64,000 nt of DNA from Flavihumibacter fluvii (GCF_018595675.2 NZ_CP092333.1:520001-584000); one strand, 5' to 3'; positions 43,574 to 52,017 are shown, counted from the stretch's first letter. Translations and numbers: made by a program. The notes: generated by a model not told the origin, from the letters alone.

Positions 43574-44215
43574 TTAATTTGGTAAAGGCCTTACCATGAT
43601 GTTCCTGAAATACACAACGCTTTTGGGGTCATGGCCCTGAAAGGCAAATGTACCACTGGAGATCAGTCTTTTGGGATGGTTATCCAAGCGCAAAGGATTC
43701 TCTGGTTCAGTATAATCCACCACAACCGTATCATTGATCTTGATGATCACATGTTTGCCTTCTACTTTAATATATTCTGTGTACCATACATTGTCTTTTA
43801 CATATACTTCTTTCACATCTACAATGTCATACAGACTTCCGGTTCGTTTATTATCGCCATGGGAATTATTCACCTGCACTTCATAGCCTTTTTCAGGAAA
43901 GCCTGCTTCCTGGAATTCTGTATGGAAATAAATGCCGGAATTGGATCCGGGTGTGGTCATTACCTCAGCTTTAAACTCGAAGTTTTTGAACTGGTGGTTG
44001 CTGACAGGACCATCATAAAACAAATGCGCAACCGGACCAGCTACTTTTATACTGCCATTTTCTATTGAAAAGGTAGATGCATTATTTCCTACTTTCCAGC
44101 CATTCAGGGATTTTCCGTCAAAGAGCGCGATCCATTCTTTAGGCTTGGGCCTGAAAGCTGCGGTTATTGCGAAAATTGCTAGGAGCACTAGGGCCAGGGA
44201 ACCATTTTTTTTCAT
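43574..44215 (-). CDS. Exported DUF1080 (3-keto-disaccharide hydrolase-like) protein
   Basis: 213 residues with an N-terminal hydrophobic signal (LALVLLAIFAITAAF). A concanavalin-like DUF1080 domain: WIALFDGKSLNGWKVG, FEFKAEVMTTPGSNSGIYFH, PEKGYEVQVNN, YTEYIKVEGKHVIIKIND. The domain occurs in sugar-active secreted proteins of Bacteroidota and Planctomycetes, where some hydrolyse 3-keto-glycosides. No 3-dehydrogenase is adjacent. Confidence 0.87.
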   Translation of the reverse strand: MKKNGSLALVLLAIFAITAAFRPKPKEWIALFDGKSLNGWKVGNNASTFSIENGSIKVAGPVAHLFYDGPVSNHQFKNFEFKAEVMTTPGSNSGIYFHTEFQEAGFPEKGYEVQVNNSHGDNKRTGSLYDIVDVKEVYVKDNVWYTEYIKVEGKHVIIKINDTVVVDYTEPENPLRLDNHPKRLISSGTFAFQGHDPKSVVYFRNIMVRPLPN

Positions 44216-44294
44216 GTCTTGATCAGTTAAATGTCATTTATTGATTTAATGTACTAATTGTTTTTGAACCGTGGACCGGATTTTTTTTCAACAA

Positions 44295-44323
44295 GTGGTT
44301 ACATCCCGGAACGGGGTGGTTAC
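44295..44323 (+). repeat. GTGGTTAC direct repeat with 21-bp period upstream of a PepSY-like gene
   Basis: GTGGTTAC at 44295-44302 and again at 44316-44323, with another GTTAC at 44329. The 21-bp step equals that of the LytTR sites, but the half-site sequence differs. Possibly an operator for the gene at 44366; which protein binds is unknown. Confidence 0.45.
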
Positions 44324-44365
44324 TCATTGTTACAAGAGATTTAAAACATACTAAAACAAAGAGAT

Positions 44366-44647
44366 ATGAAAAAGTTAGTAATTGTATTTATCCTGGCAGC
44401 AAGCCTTTGTTCATGCGACAAATTCGTAAATGGCCCGCATGGCCTGGATGATTCTTCCCAAAACACACCATCAAATATTCCTTCAGCTGTGAAAAATGCA
44501 TTTAATGCGAAGTATCCAACAGCCAGCCGTATGGAATGGGAGCCGGAAGATGGTAATACCTGGAAAGTGAAATTCTATCTGGACGGTGTTCGCTGGGAAG
44601 CATTTTTTAATGCAGACGGCAGCTTTATCTCCGCCAATATTAAATAA
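44366..44647 (+). CDS. PepSY-like small lipoprotein
   Basis: 93 residues. Lipoprotein signal with lipobox SLCSC (Cys near 17), then a low-complexity linker and one PepSY-like (beta-lactamase-inhibitor-like) domain: IPSAVKNAFNAKYPTASRME, GNTWKVKFYLDG and NADGSFISANIK. Such domains are periplasmic and often act as inhibitors or ligands of other proteins. Paralogous to the protein at 53553; the two flank the signalling island. Confidence 0.85.
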   Translation: MKKLVIVFILAASLCSCDKFVNGPHGLDDSSQNTPSNIPSAVKNAFNAKYPTASRMEWEPEDGNTWKVKFYLDGVRWEAFFNADGSFISANIK

Positions 44648-44700
44648 AAAGACAGCTAAAGGGTACAACCATGCAGGATTGTATCCTTTAGCTGTCTTTA
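44648..44700. terminator. Strong bidirectional terminator
   Basis: A 21-bp stem (44648-44668 with 44679-44699, one G-U pair) around a 10-nt loop, flanked by A and T runs on both sides. It serves the PepSY-like gene (+) and the convergent gene ending at 44712 (-). Confidence 0.9.
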
Positions 44701-44711
44701 TTATCTGGGTT

Positions 44712-45557
44712 TTATTTGATTTCGTTCAACCAGGATTCCACATAGGCCCTGGCTGGCTCAACTACTTCCTTGCCCGCCCGGAAAGCCATTTTCCAGCGGT
44801 TACTTTTGCTTTCATAAGCACGGTTCACAAAGTAGTTCTTCCCGTTTTTTGAAGTCAGTTCAGCAGAGAAGTCAATATCCCTGGTTTCGGCTAAAAATTG
44901 CTGCAACCGCTGTTTTACAAAAAGCATGTGGTTGGTTGGATATTCCGCTTCCCATGTATCTATGGCACGCTGGTAATTCTCCTTATTTGATTTCACCATG
45001 TCCGGGTATCCTTTTGCATAGCCGGCAAACTGTTTATTGTTTGGGTCTTCGGCCTCTTTCAGTTGCTTTTTGGCATCCACCAGCACTTTCTCAAAAATGG
45101 GTTTTGTATTCGCATCTGCTTTTTTGATCGTTTCTTCCATTTCGGCAATGGATTTTTTGTACATCGCAATGGTTTCTTTCCGCATATCTTCCGGGGACTG
45201 TACCACCTGTTCCGTTGGTTTATTGTCCAGTTTCAGGCTGGCATATTCTTTCTTGAATGCCTCCGATGCCGTATGTTTTTTGATGTATTCCAACAGGTCT
45301 TTTGTGATGGCTGAACGATTACCGATGGCAATGTTTTTGGCGTTTTTCAGGCCGTATGCATCAACATACCCACCAAGGATACTTTCTGTAATCTTTTTAT
45401 CTGCTGATTGTTTTTCTATTCCTAATGTCGTAAACAGATCGCCAACGATGGTGGCGGCGGTAAATGAAAATAGAAAAACGCTGATGGCGGCCAGGATAAA
45501 GGCTACAATGCCCAGCCTCAGGTGAATTCTAAATGATTGAATGGATTCCTGTTTCAT
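44712..45557 (-). CDS. Membrane-anchored protein of unknown function
   Basis: 281 residues: one N-terminal membrane helix (about 12-40, LGIVAFILAAISVFLFSFTAATIVG), then a long helical, charged periplasmic part (SPEDMRKETIAMYKKSIAEM and following coiled-coil-like heptads). No catalytic motif recognised. It starts 25 nt after the haemerythrin-like gene and is probably in the same transcript, controlled by LytTR site D. Confidence 0.82.
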   Translation of the reverse strand: MKQESIQSFRIHLRLGIVAFILAAISVFLFSFTAATIVGDLFTTLGIEKQSADKKITESILGGYVDAYGLKNAKNIAIGNRSAITKDLLEYIKKHTASEAFKKEYASLKLDNKPTEQVVQSPEDMRKETIAMYKKSIAEMEETIKKADANTKPIFEKVLVDAKKQLKEAEDPNNKQFAGYAKGYPDMVKSNKENYQRAIDTWEAEYPTNHMLFVKQRLQQFLAETRDIDFSAELTSKNGKNYFVNRAYESKSNRWKMAFRAGKEVVEPARAYVESWLNEIK

Positions 45558-45582
45558 AATATAAGGTTTATTGTTTGGTTTG

Positions 45583-46263
45583 TTAAGCCATTTCTGGCTG
45601 TTCTGTTAATTCTTCCCTGATTACCTTCCAGCGCTGTGGTATTAATTCCTGCATGGCTGTTAACAAAAGATCCTGGTAGATGAATTCCGGGGCATTGTGC
45701 CGGACGTTTTTCAGCCAGGTGATGATTTCTGAATTATTCAGTCCACGCATCATCCATGTATTGAATTTTTTAGCACTGGTGGGTGGAATACTGGCAACTA
45801 TACGGGCAGTTATGCCATGCAGTTCTGCATCTGTATAATGCTGCCATAATATTTTATTGATGATGTCTTCTTCTTCGGCCATGTGTTCCAGGTTGAAGAC
45901 CATGAAATCGACAAAGGCCGCTGTTATTGATGCACCGATCGTTTGTTTGTCCGTTGTGGTAACTGCGTGCAATAGCGCTGTGATGAGCCCCCTTAAACGG
46001 TTGCCAAGAATTGCATCCTCCTGATGGTCCGCTGTAAACGCATCAATAATGGAAGGCTCGTATCGCTGAAGGGCTCCAAACAGGAAATTATCTTCGGTGG
46101 CTGCATGTTTTTCAAATAGCTCAATAGTGCTTTCCAGCTGTGAAAGAGTTGCCGCTGTTGCTTCAATATCGAAGAAGTCTGTTTGTTGCAGGCTGGTGGC
46201 AGTTTCGTACAGGAGTACCCTTAGTCCCTTGTGTACCTGGTTGAAAATATTGTACCGTTCCAT
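45583..46263 (-). CDS. Haemerythrin-like (HHE) domain protein
   Basis: 226 residues. A four-helix HHE domain with iron ligands placed as expected: HKGLR (His11), EKHAATEDNF (HxxxE), DHQED, and LEHMAEEEDII (HxxxE). Binds a di-iron centre and, in relatives, O2 or NO, or takes part in repair of Fe-S centres. The C-terminal 80 residues are helical without a known domain. The start at 46263 (MERYNIF) is preferred over a TTG-initiated frame at 46326 that overlaps the small lipoprotein ORF. Confidence 0.82.
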   Translation of the reverse strand: MERYNIFNQVHKGLRVLLYETATSLQQTDFFDIEATAATLSQLESTIELFEKHAATEDNFLFGALQRYEPSIIDAFTADHQEDAILGNRLRGLITALLHAVTTTDKQTIGASITAAFVDFMVFNLEHMAEEEDIINKILWQHYTDAELHGITARIVASIPPTSAKKFNTWMMRGLNNSEIITWLKNVRHNAPEFIYQDLLLTAMQELIPQRWKVIREELTEQPEMA

Positions 46264-46303
46264 GGCTTGATTTTTATTTGGTAAATGAATGGATTGACTG
46301 TGT

Positions 46304-46417
46304 TTATAAGGAAAGCAATCGCTCATATGTACCGGTTTCCCTGCTATTGTTTTTTCCCGTTTTACACGAGCTGAAAGTGACTCCGGTTGATACGAACAGG
46401 ATGATGAGTAATTTCAT
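46304..46417 (-). CDS. Tiny lipoprotein (37 aa)
   Basis: MKLLIILFVSTGVTFSSCKT starts a 37-residue ORF with a textbook lipoprotein signal (lipobox TFSSC, Cys18) and a short polar mature peptide of about 20 residues, similar in design to entericidins. It sits 40 nt upstream of the haemerythrin-like gene, downstream of LytTR site D and a CATCTTTG -7-like box (46463-46456). No family recognised. Confidence 0.6.
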   Translation of the reverse strand: MKLLIILFVSTGVTFSSCKTGKNNSRETGTYERLLSL

Positions 46418-46495
46418 TTGAAGCGGTTTCGTGGTTATGTGATTTGATTGCTGGACAAAGATGTATTTCCTGAACGCACAATTAAAGGTGCAGAT

Positions 46496-46526
46496 GGACG
46501 AACTGTTGTTTCTGTGGGATGAATTG
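46496..46526 (-). promoter_or_regulatory. LytTR-type tandem site D
   Basis: Minus strand CAATTCATCC (46526-46517) and CAGTTCGTCC (46505-46496), period 21 bp. ACAGTTCGT satisfies the published LytTR half-site [TA][AC][CA]GTTN[AG][TG] in full. It precedes the tiny lipoprotein/haemerythrin-like/membrane-protein operon. Confidence 0.65.
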
Positions 46527-46543
46527 CAGGTTTTGTATTTCTC

Positions 46544-47590
46544 CTAGCGGGTAGTATTTTTCCAGCGCAGTGGGAGGACAACAGTAAAGTTCTTTTCGTC
46601 ATCTAATACCTGGAATCCCGGGGTCCTCAACAAGTCAAACTTTGCCCTTATATTGTTGAGCCCTACTTTTGTGCCCTGCGCTTTTATGGTGCGGGGTTGC
46701 AGATTGTTACTCACTACTAATTTATTGCCGGCAGTGGTGAATATATCTACGATCAATGGATTTGATTTGGAATGGGCATTGTGTTTTACGGCATTTTCTA
46801 CCAATAGCTGGAGCGATAGCGAGGGTAGTAAATAGTGATAATACTGCTTATCGATCTCAATGTTCAATTGCACCGAGTCACTATGCCTCGTACGTAATAA
46901 CTGGTAATAGGAATCGATGAATTTGATCTCACTCTCCAGCGTGCTTAGTCCGTCTTCATTATTTTTCAATAAATACCGGTACACTTTGCTGAGTTCATCC
47001 AGGAACTGTTCGGCTTTTTCTTTATCAACTGAGATCAGGGAAGATAACGTATTGAAGCAATTGAATAAAAAATGTGGGTTTACCTGGTTCTTCAGGGTAT
47101 CGAATTCCTGCTGGATGGATAGTTCCTGCAGGAGTTCTTTTTCTGCAACACCTTCCTTGAATTTGTTCAGGATATAATCTGCTTCATACAATGTTTCAAA
47201 GATTAAGTTAACGGAAAGTCCCAGCAGCAGGCCTTTCATGAGGTCCCATTGCTGCAGGTTATAACCAAGGATATGGAAAAAGTCATAAGTCAAAAAAATA
47301 AGGAGGATGCTGGGTGACATGATCAGGAAAATCACCATAGCTTTCCAGCCAATCCTTAACCGGCTCTGGTTTAGTTCCGGGAATTTATTTTCGATGAAAT
47401 TGTCATAACAGGTATGTGAATACCAGGATAAGGTGCCAATGACAAAAATCAGCGGAAAGGAGATCAGCCAGACCCTGATGTCTGTCCAGAATCTCTCTTT
47501 GTATAATATCAGGTTAGCAGCTACAGCTACCAGTGGCATGGAAAAGAGAAATGAATACCATTCCAGGCGGTGTGGTTTGAAGAATTTCAT
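46544..47590 (-). CDS. LytS-like sensor histidine kinase, type 2 (second pair)
   Basis: 348 residues: about four membrane helices, then the kinase core with the phospho-acceptor in LKNQVNPHFLFNCFNTLSSLI (His173), an intact N-box LLVENAVKHN and KVGLNNIRAKFDLL. Closely similar in plan and sequence to 40851-41936. Last gene of a three-gene operon; its ATG overlaps the preceding stop (ATGA). No response regulator follows, so it probably feeds the LytTR regulator at 41938. Confidence 0.88.
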   Translation of the reverse strand: MKFFKPHRLEWYSFLFSMPLVAVAANLILYKERFWTDIRVWLISFPLIFVIGTLSWYSHTCYDNFIENKFPELNQSRLRIGWKAMVIFLIMSPSILLIFLTYDFFHILGYNLQQWDLMKGLLLGLSVNLIFETLYEADYILNKFKEGVAEKELLQELSIQQEFDTLKNQVNPHFLFNCFNTLSSLISVDKEKAEQFLDELSKVYRYLLKNNEDGLSTLESEIKFIDSYYQLLRTRHSDSVQLNIEIDKQYYHYLLPSLSLQLLVENAVKHNAHSKSNPLIVDIFTTAGNKLVVSNNLQPRTIKAQGTKVGLNNIRAKFDLLRTPGFQVLDDEKNFTVVLPLRWKNTTR

Positions 47591-48648
47591 AGCCTGGATT
47601 CCATTTTTTTAAGTAATAATGGCAAACGGATGATCCTTACTTCCCCGGATTCTTCGATAAAGGCCTTACCCGGTTCCAGTAATTGGTATTTATTGATCAG
47701 GTTGTCCAGCCCTTTTTCTATATCCAGGTCATCTCTAATCACTTTGGGCTGAAGCGTATTGGAGATGGCGAGCATGTTTTCGCCTTCCAGGTATATTTTA
47801 ATTACCAGTGGCTTGTTTTTGTCGACACTGTTTAAGGTAAATGCATTTTCAACTATGGTCTGCAGGGTAAGGTGTGGCAGGTAGCCTGCTTTTGCAGCTT
47901 CCGGTACCGTAACCATTAATTGCAAACCTTCCCCAAACCTGGCTTTCAGCAGTGCTGCATAGGAAGCCAGAAAATGTAGTTCGCTGGACAATGTTACCAG
48001 GTCTTCATGATCATTTCGAAGCATGTAACGGTACACCATACTCATCTCATCCAGGAATTCCTCTGCTTTTTCTTCGTCTTCACTGATGAGGCTGGATAAG
48101 GAATTGAGGCTATTGAACAGGAAATGCGGATTCACCTGGCTTTTCAGTCCCTGCAATCGGCTGTGCTGGTAAGCTTTTTTCAGTTCTTCGGTTTCTTTCC
48201 TGTTCTGCCGCCACTTATCATATTGGTCGATGCCTTCATGCAACAAGGTGATAAATACATTGGTGATGCCCATGCTGATATAGGCCCAGGCATAGGTTTC
48301 GTTGTTGAATTCAATGCTGTACCGTCGAAGGTTCGAGTACAGGTTAAAGACCAACAGGAGGTAAAGTCCGGAGAGAATAAGAAAGGAAAGGATCATGATA
48401 GTCAGGCGTACAGGTATCTGGTCGTCGTCGCGGAAACGGTGTTTCATCAGTACAGCGATACCGCCACATAATGTATAGTAAATGGTAAAGGAACATACAC
48501 TGAGGATGGTGGCAATGAAAAAGTTTGATAGCGTTGCAAAATAAATTGAACCCAGGATAATCGTGTTGATCATGATGGTAAACGGCAGGATGATCAACAA
48601 TAGAATTGTGTAATCCTGGCTGTTATATCTGGGTAATTGTAAGGTCAT
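47587..48648 (-). CDS. LytS-like sensor histidine kinase, type 1 (second pair)
   Basis: 353 residues. The N-terminus MTLQLPRYNSQDYTILLLII aligns directly with MTIQLPQYTGKDYLVLAMVL of the protein at 39796, marking them as paralogues. H-box LKSQVNPHFLFNSLNSLSSLI (His175); N-box IVENAFTLN keeps the Asn but lacks the usual KH; GLDNLINKYQLL replaces a clear G-box. It overlaps both neighbours by 4 nt. Confidence 0.87.
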   Translation of the reverse strand: MTLQLPRYNSQDYTILLLIILPFTIMINTIILGSIYFATLSNFFIATILSVCSFTIYYTLCGGIAVLMKHRFRDDDQIPVRLTIMILSFLILSGLYLLLVFNLYSNLRRYSIEFNNETYAWAYISMGITNVFITLLHEGIDQYDKWRQNRKETEELKKAYQHSRLQGLKSQVNPHFLFNSLNSLSSLISEDEEKAEEFLDEMSMVYRYMLRNDHEDLVTLSSELHFLASYAALLKARFGEGLQLMVTVPEAAKAGYLPHLTLQTIVENAFTLNSVDKNKPLVIKIYLEGENMLAISNTLQPKVIRDDLDIEKGLDNLINKYQLLEPGKAFIEESGEVRIIRLPLLLKKMESRL

Positions 48649-51600
48649 ACGTTGAAATCTTGGCTAAGCGGTATTTCCAGCAGTAACGCTGAACCTTTCT
48701 CCAGGGCCTGTGTCTGGATGCGGGCATTTGCTGCGGCCAGGCTTTTGGCGATGGATTTGCGTTTCAATTGCTGGTCCAGTTGCTGCAGTGTGGATTTCTC
48801 CAGATTGAATTCCATGGTAAAGAGCAGCGTGGCCTTCTCCAGCGACATATTGATACGGCAGTATTCCGGTTTAGAATTGATCAGGGCCGTCATGGATTCC
48901 TTGAATAAATGCAGGATCTCGTAACGGTATTTCATGTTCAGTTCCAGGTTTTGTACGCGCCTGTCTACCCACATCTCTATATTGGTTGCATTACGGTTAT
49001 TAAGCCCTTCAATGAATTCCTGCATCCTTTCGAGGGTCTTGCGCATGTTGTCATTTTCGGGCCGTATACTCCAGAGCATATCATCCATGGCCACCATCAT
49101 ATGCTGGCTTTTACTGTGGATCTGCTCAATGAATTCTTTAGATTTTTCGGGTTCTTTCTCTGCTTTGATCCGGGCCATCTCACTGAGTATATTGATATCA
49201 CTCAACGCCATATTCACTTCTTCCTGCAGGTTAACGGCAATGTCTGTGCGCATTTTTTGCAGGGCCTCTTTCCGTTTAATGCGTTCATTGTCGAGCCAGA
49301 AAAAGAGGCTGCCAATAAGCAAGGCTACCAGGGAATAGAACCACCAGGTTTTCCAGAAAGGCGGATGAATAATGATTTGCAGGCTGGTGATATCATGGAA
49401 GATTTTTTTCTCATCCATGCAGGCCGTTTTGAAGGTGTACTCACCTGGCGGGAGGAAATTGAAGGATACTTCGTTCAATGGCCCTGCTGGCGTCCAGCCC
49501 CGGTCGAGCCCTTCCATTTTATATTGGATCGTATAGGTATTCTGGTAAGTGAGCGTTGAGAGCTGGATTCGGAAAGAATGTTCAAAATATTTCAGGTCCA
49601 GTTTTGATGGCATTGTTACCGAATCAACGGATAGTTCCTGGTTGAATAATGAGAAACCGGTAATATATACCTTAGGTGGAATATAGTCGTTTACCGTAAC
49701 GATTGCAGGATCGAAGACGATGAAATCATGGTTGGTGCCAAAGAGGATCCGGCCATCCTTTAAAGTGGCACTGCTGGCTACATTGAATGTATTGGTCGGA
49801 ATACCATCCAGGCTGTTATAACTGCTGAGCTTATTTTTTTTAGGGTGGAAACTATAAATGCCGGTGGTGCCGGTCATCCAGATATATCCGTATTTATCTT
49901 TTACGAGGTTGGTCAGGTCAGTAGAAGCAAGTCCGTCATTTTTGGTGAGGTAAGCGAATTTGCCGGTATGCAGGTTCAATACATTCAGGCCATCTCCTGA
50001 GATTACCATGGTGGAATCATCATACTGGATAATATCTGCAGCACCATTCATGCGAAGGACCTGTCCTTTGGGCCCCTTGTCAGAATAATGTGATAAAATA
50101 CTACCAGTGGTTGCATTTAGCCGGAATACCCCGTTCCTGTCAGTGCATATCCAAACAGAATTATCGGCGGATATATATATCCTGCTGATCACGGCTTCGA
50201 ATTTTTGCACCAGCCTGAAACTGTCGGAACTTGCTGTCCATTTAACAAGCAGCCCCCGTTGGGTACCCAACCACATATCACCGTTCATATCCTCTGCTAC
50301 CTGGCGGATGGTGCTGTTGGCTATTGCATCCGGTAATAACCTGCGGGGTTTTCCGGCGGCTGGATAGATCTTCAGTACCCCCGCTTGCAGGCCCTGCCAG
50401 ATGTCGCCATTCTGCCGCTGGGTAAGGCACCAGACTGATATATCCCTTGTCTCGCGGGGATTGGCGAATCCTGATGGTATGGGATTGAACAAACTATCGT
50501 AGGCGAATATGTTATTACCCCAGGTACTGACCAGGATTTCACCATCTTGGGTTTGGAGAAAATCTGTTACATCGGGCGTGTAACTGGTATCCCGCCCAGG
50601 ATATTTATTCTGCACCGCTGTGAATTTCTGGGCAGCGGGATTGAACCGCAGCAAGCCTTTATTGGTCGCGATCCAGAGATTGTTTTCCCGATCTTCAAAT
50701 AACAGGTTAACATTATCATACAGCATATTGTATTCGCCCGATATATTAGCCTGCATGGGTTGCACGGTCTTTTTTTTTACATCGGCCCGGGCAAAAAGGT
50801 TATTGCCCGAAAACCAGATCGATCCGTCTTTCATTTCTGTTACCCCATAGAAGTCAAAATACATGTTTTTCAGGGCGCGTAAAACCTTGTCCTGCCATTC
50901 AGTCTTTTCCCTGGTATTGATGGCATAGCTGTATACCAGCAGGCTGCCCGTATTCCAGGATGTTATCCAGAAACAATTTGTTTTATCGAGATATGCATTG
51001 ACGACCATGCGTAGTTCACCAAACTCGCTGATCACCGGATCATTCTCAGTATTATGCCCGCGATAGGAGGAAAGCTTGCTTACCGGGTTATATTTAAACA
51101 GCCCTTCATTGGTACCGACCCAGTAATTTCGGTTATGGTCTTGCCAGGTATACAATAATTTCCACCCGTCGGGTAATTTGAAAGGATTGGATTCACTGGT
51201 GAATTCCCGGCGCTTTTCATCGTAAGTGATGTATTCGCCACCATGAAAAATAAGCAGGATATTACCATCCCGATCTGGGTGAAGCGTGAGAATGGACCTG
51301 CCTTTTTCAGCTTCTACGGGCCTGATGGGGATTGGTGTAAAGACCAATGAATTGACATCCAGGTAGCCCACGGTATTCTTGCTGGTAGATACCCAAAGCC
51401 TGTTTTTTTTATCCAGTGCCATGCTGCTGATCGCCGCATCAGGAATTGAAGCAGGGTCATTCTGTTTATGGGAAAAATTCAGGAAACGCAGGCCGTCATA
51501 CCGCTGTAGTGAATTCCGTGAAGCGATCCATAGGAATCCTTTTTCATCCTGCTGAACGGAAATGATATTGGCATCCTGCAAGCCATCCTTTAATCCCAGG

Positions 51601-51683
51601 TAGGAAAACAGGTATCGCTGTTGCTGCGCATAGGAAGTACAGGTACAATAGAGCAAAAGGATGAATTGAAGCCAGTATCGCAA
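48645..51683 (-). CDS. Reg_prop/Y_Y_Y sensor with a degenerate (pseudo) histidine-kinase core
   Basis: 1012 residues: signal peptide, about 730 residues of reg_prop propeller repeats (GLKDGLQDANIISVQQDEKG, FLWIASRNSLQRYDG, LWIATNKGLLRFNP, MWLGTQRGLLVKW), a Y_Y_Y domain (EHSFRIQLSTLTYQNTYTIQ), one membrane helix (about 775-795) and a HisKA_3-like cytoplasmic part. In place of the LHDE of this kinase class it reads IAVNLQEEV, with Gln820 where the phospho-acceptor His should be. The ATPase region KESMTALINSKPEY (from 928) lacks the N-box Asn, and no glycine box is seen. So it likely senses a periplasmic ligand and signals through the two kinases it is co-transcribed with. TTG start: an in-frame stop lies just upstream, and a TAATTTTG -7 box is at 51708-51701. 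Confidence 0.85.
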   Translation of the reverse strand: MRYWLQFILLLYCTCTSYAQQQRYLFSYLGLKDGLQDANIISVQQDEKGFLWIASRNSLQRYDGLRFLNFSHKQNDPASIPDAAISSMALDKKNRLWVSTSKNTVGYLDVNSLVFTPIPIRPVEAEKGRSILTLHPDRDGNILLIFHGGEYITYDEKRREFTSESNPFKLPDGWKLLYTWQDHNRNYWVGTNEGLFKYNPVSKLSSYRGHNTENDPVISEFGELRMVVNAYLDKTNCFWITSWNTGSLLVYSYAINTREKTEWQDKVLRALKNMYFDFYGVTEMKDGSIWFSGNNLFARADVKKKTVQPMQANISGEYNMLYDNVNLLFEDRENNLWIATNKGLLRFNPAAQKFTAVQNKYPGRDTSYTPDVTDFLQTQDGEILVSTWGNNIFAYDSLFNPIPSGFANPRETRDISVWCLTQRQNGDIWQGLQAGVLKIYPAAGKPRRLLPDAIANSTIRQVAEDMNGDMWLGTQRGLLVKWTASSDSFRLVQKFEAVISRIYISADNSVWICTDRNGVFRLNATTGSILSHYSDKGPKGQVLRMNGAADIIQYDDSTMVISGDGLNVLNLHTGKFAYLTKNDGLASTDLTNLVKDKYGYIWMTGTTGIYSFHPKKNKLSSYNSLDGIPTNTFNVASSATLKDGRILFGTNHDFIVFDPAIVTVNDYIPPKVYITGFSLFNQELSVDSVTMPSKLDLKYFEHSFRIQLSTLTYQNTYTIQYKMEGLDRGWTPAGPLNEVSFNFLPPGEYTFKTACMDEKKIFHDITSLQIIIHPPFWKTWWFYSLVALLIGSLFFWLDNERIKRKEALQKMRTDIAVNLQEEVNMALSDINILSEMARIKAEKEPEKSKEFIEQIHSKSQHMMVAMDDMLWSIRPENDNMRKTLERMQEFIEGLNNRNATNIEMWVDRRVQNLELNMKYRYEILHLFKESMTALINSKPEYCRINMSLEKATLLFTMEFNLEKSTLQQLDQQLKRKSIAKSLAAANARIQTQALEKGSALLLEIPLSQDFNV

Positions 51684-51753
51684 ATGATCTGTTTAAGGGT
51701 CAAAATTACTGAACCACCCCCATTTTGCCCGCTTTGCCATATAAGGCTTATAA

Positions 51754-51784
51754 CAGTTCATACACCGTTTTCCTCAATTCATTC
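51754..51784. promoter_or_regulatory. LytTR-type tandem site C
   Basis: CAGTTCATAC (51754-51763) and CAATTCATTC (51775-51784), period 21 bp; ACAGTTCAT fully fits the LytTR half-site consensus. It lies 46 bp upstream of the -7 box of the pseudo-kinase operon, but the repeats read toward the plus strand, opposite to that operon, unlike sites A, B and D. Confidence 0.6.
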
Positions 51785-51820
51785 ATATTTTTTGAATGGT
51801 GGGCTTAAACCATTCAGCGA

Positions 51821-52015
51821 TCAACCCCTTTTTTCGGTGCCAGATGCTAATCCACTGTTCATACCATTGGCATTACTGTTTTCTGGTCCGAAAATATTGC
51901 CGCCTATTTTCACGCAGGTGAAGGGTATCGGGTCCCTGAGGTCCCGATCTCTGAAATTGTCTTTAGCCCAAAATTGCACATAACCAAAACACTTCGGATA
52001 GGGTGTTTTATTCAT
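51821..52015 (-). CDS. Possible small protein (64 aa)
   Basis: 64-residue ORF beginning 2 nt after the OmpA-family gene's stop, a spacing that suggests translational coupling. It reads FGYVQFWAKDNFRDRDLRDP ... PFTCVKIGGNIFGPEN and ends in a Gly/Ser-rich tail. No signal peptide, no family recognised. The remainder of 51684-52017 is regulatory. Confidence 0.45.
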   Translation of the reverse strand: MNKTPYPKCFGYVQFWAKDNFRDRDLRDPIPFTCVKIGGNIFGPENSNANGMNSGLASGTEKRG

Positions 52016-52017
52016 CC

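Noticed and set aside
44295-44333. PepSY upstream GTTAC elements as members of the sulfur Crp/Fnr regulon
   Set aside because: Spacing between half-sites is 5 rather than 4, orientation differs, and no -7 box lies at the 36.5-bp distance.
51855-51885. CTGTTCATAC followed 21 bp later by CTGTTTTCTG as a fifth LytTR site
   Set aside because: Only the first five bases repeat, and it lies inside the 64-codon ORF.
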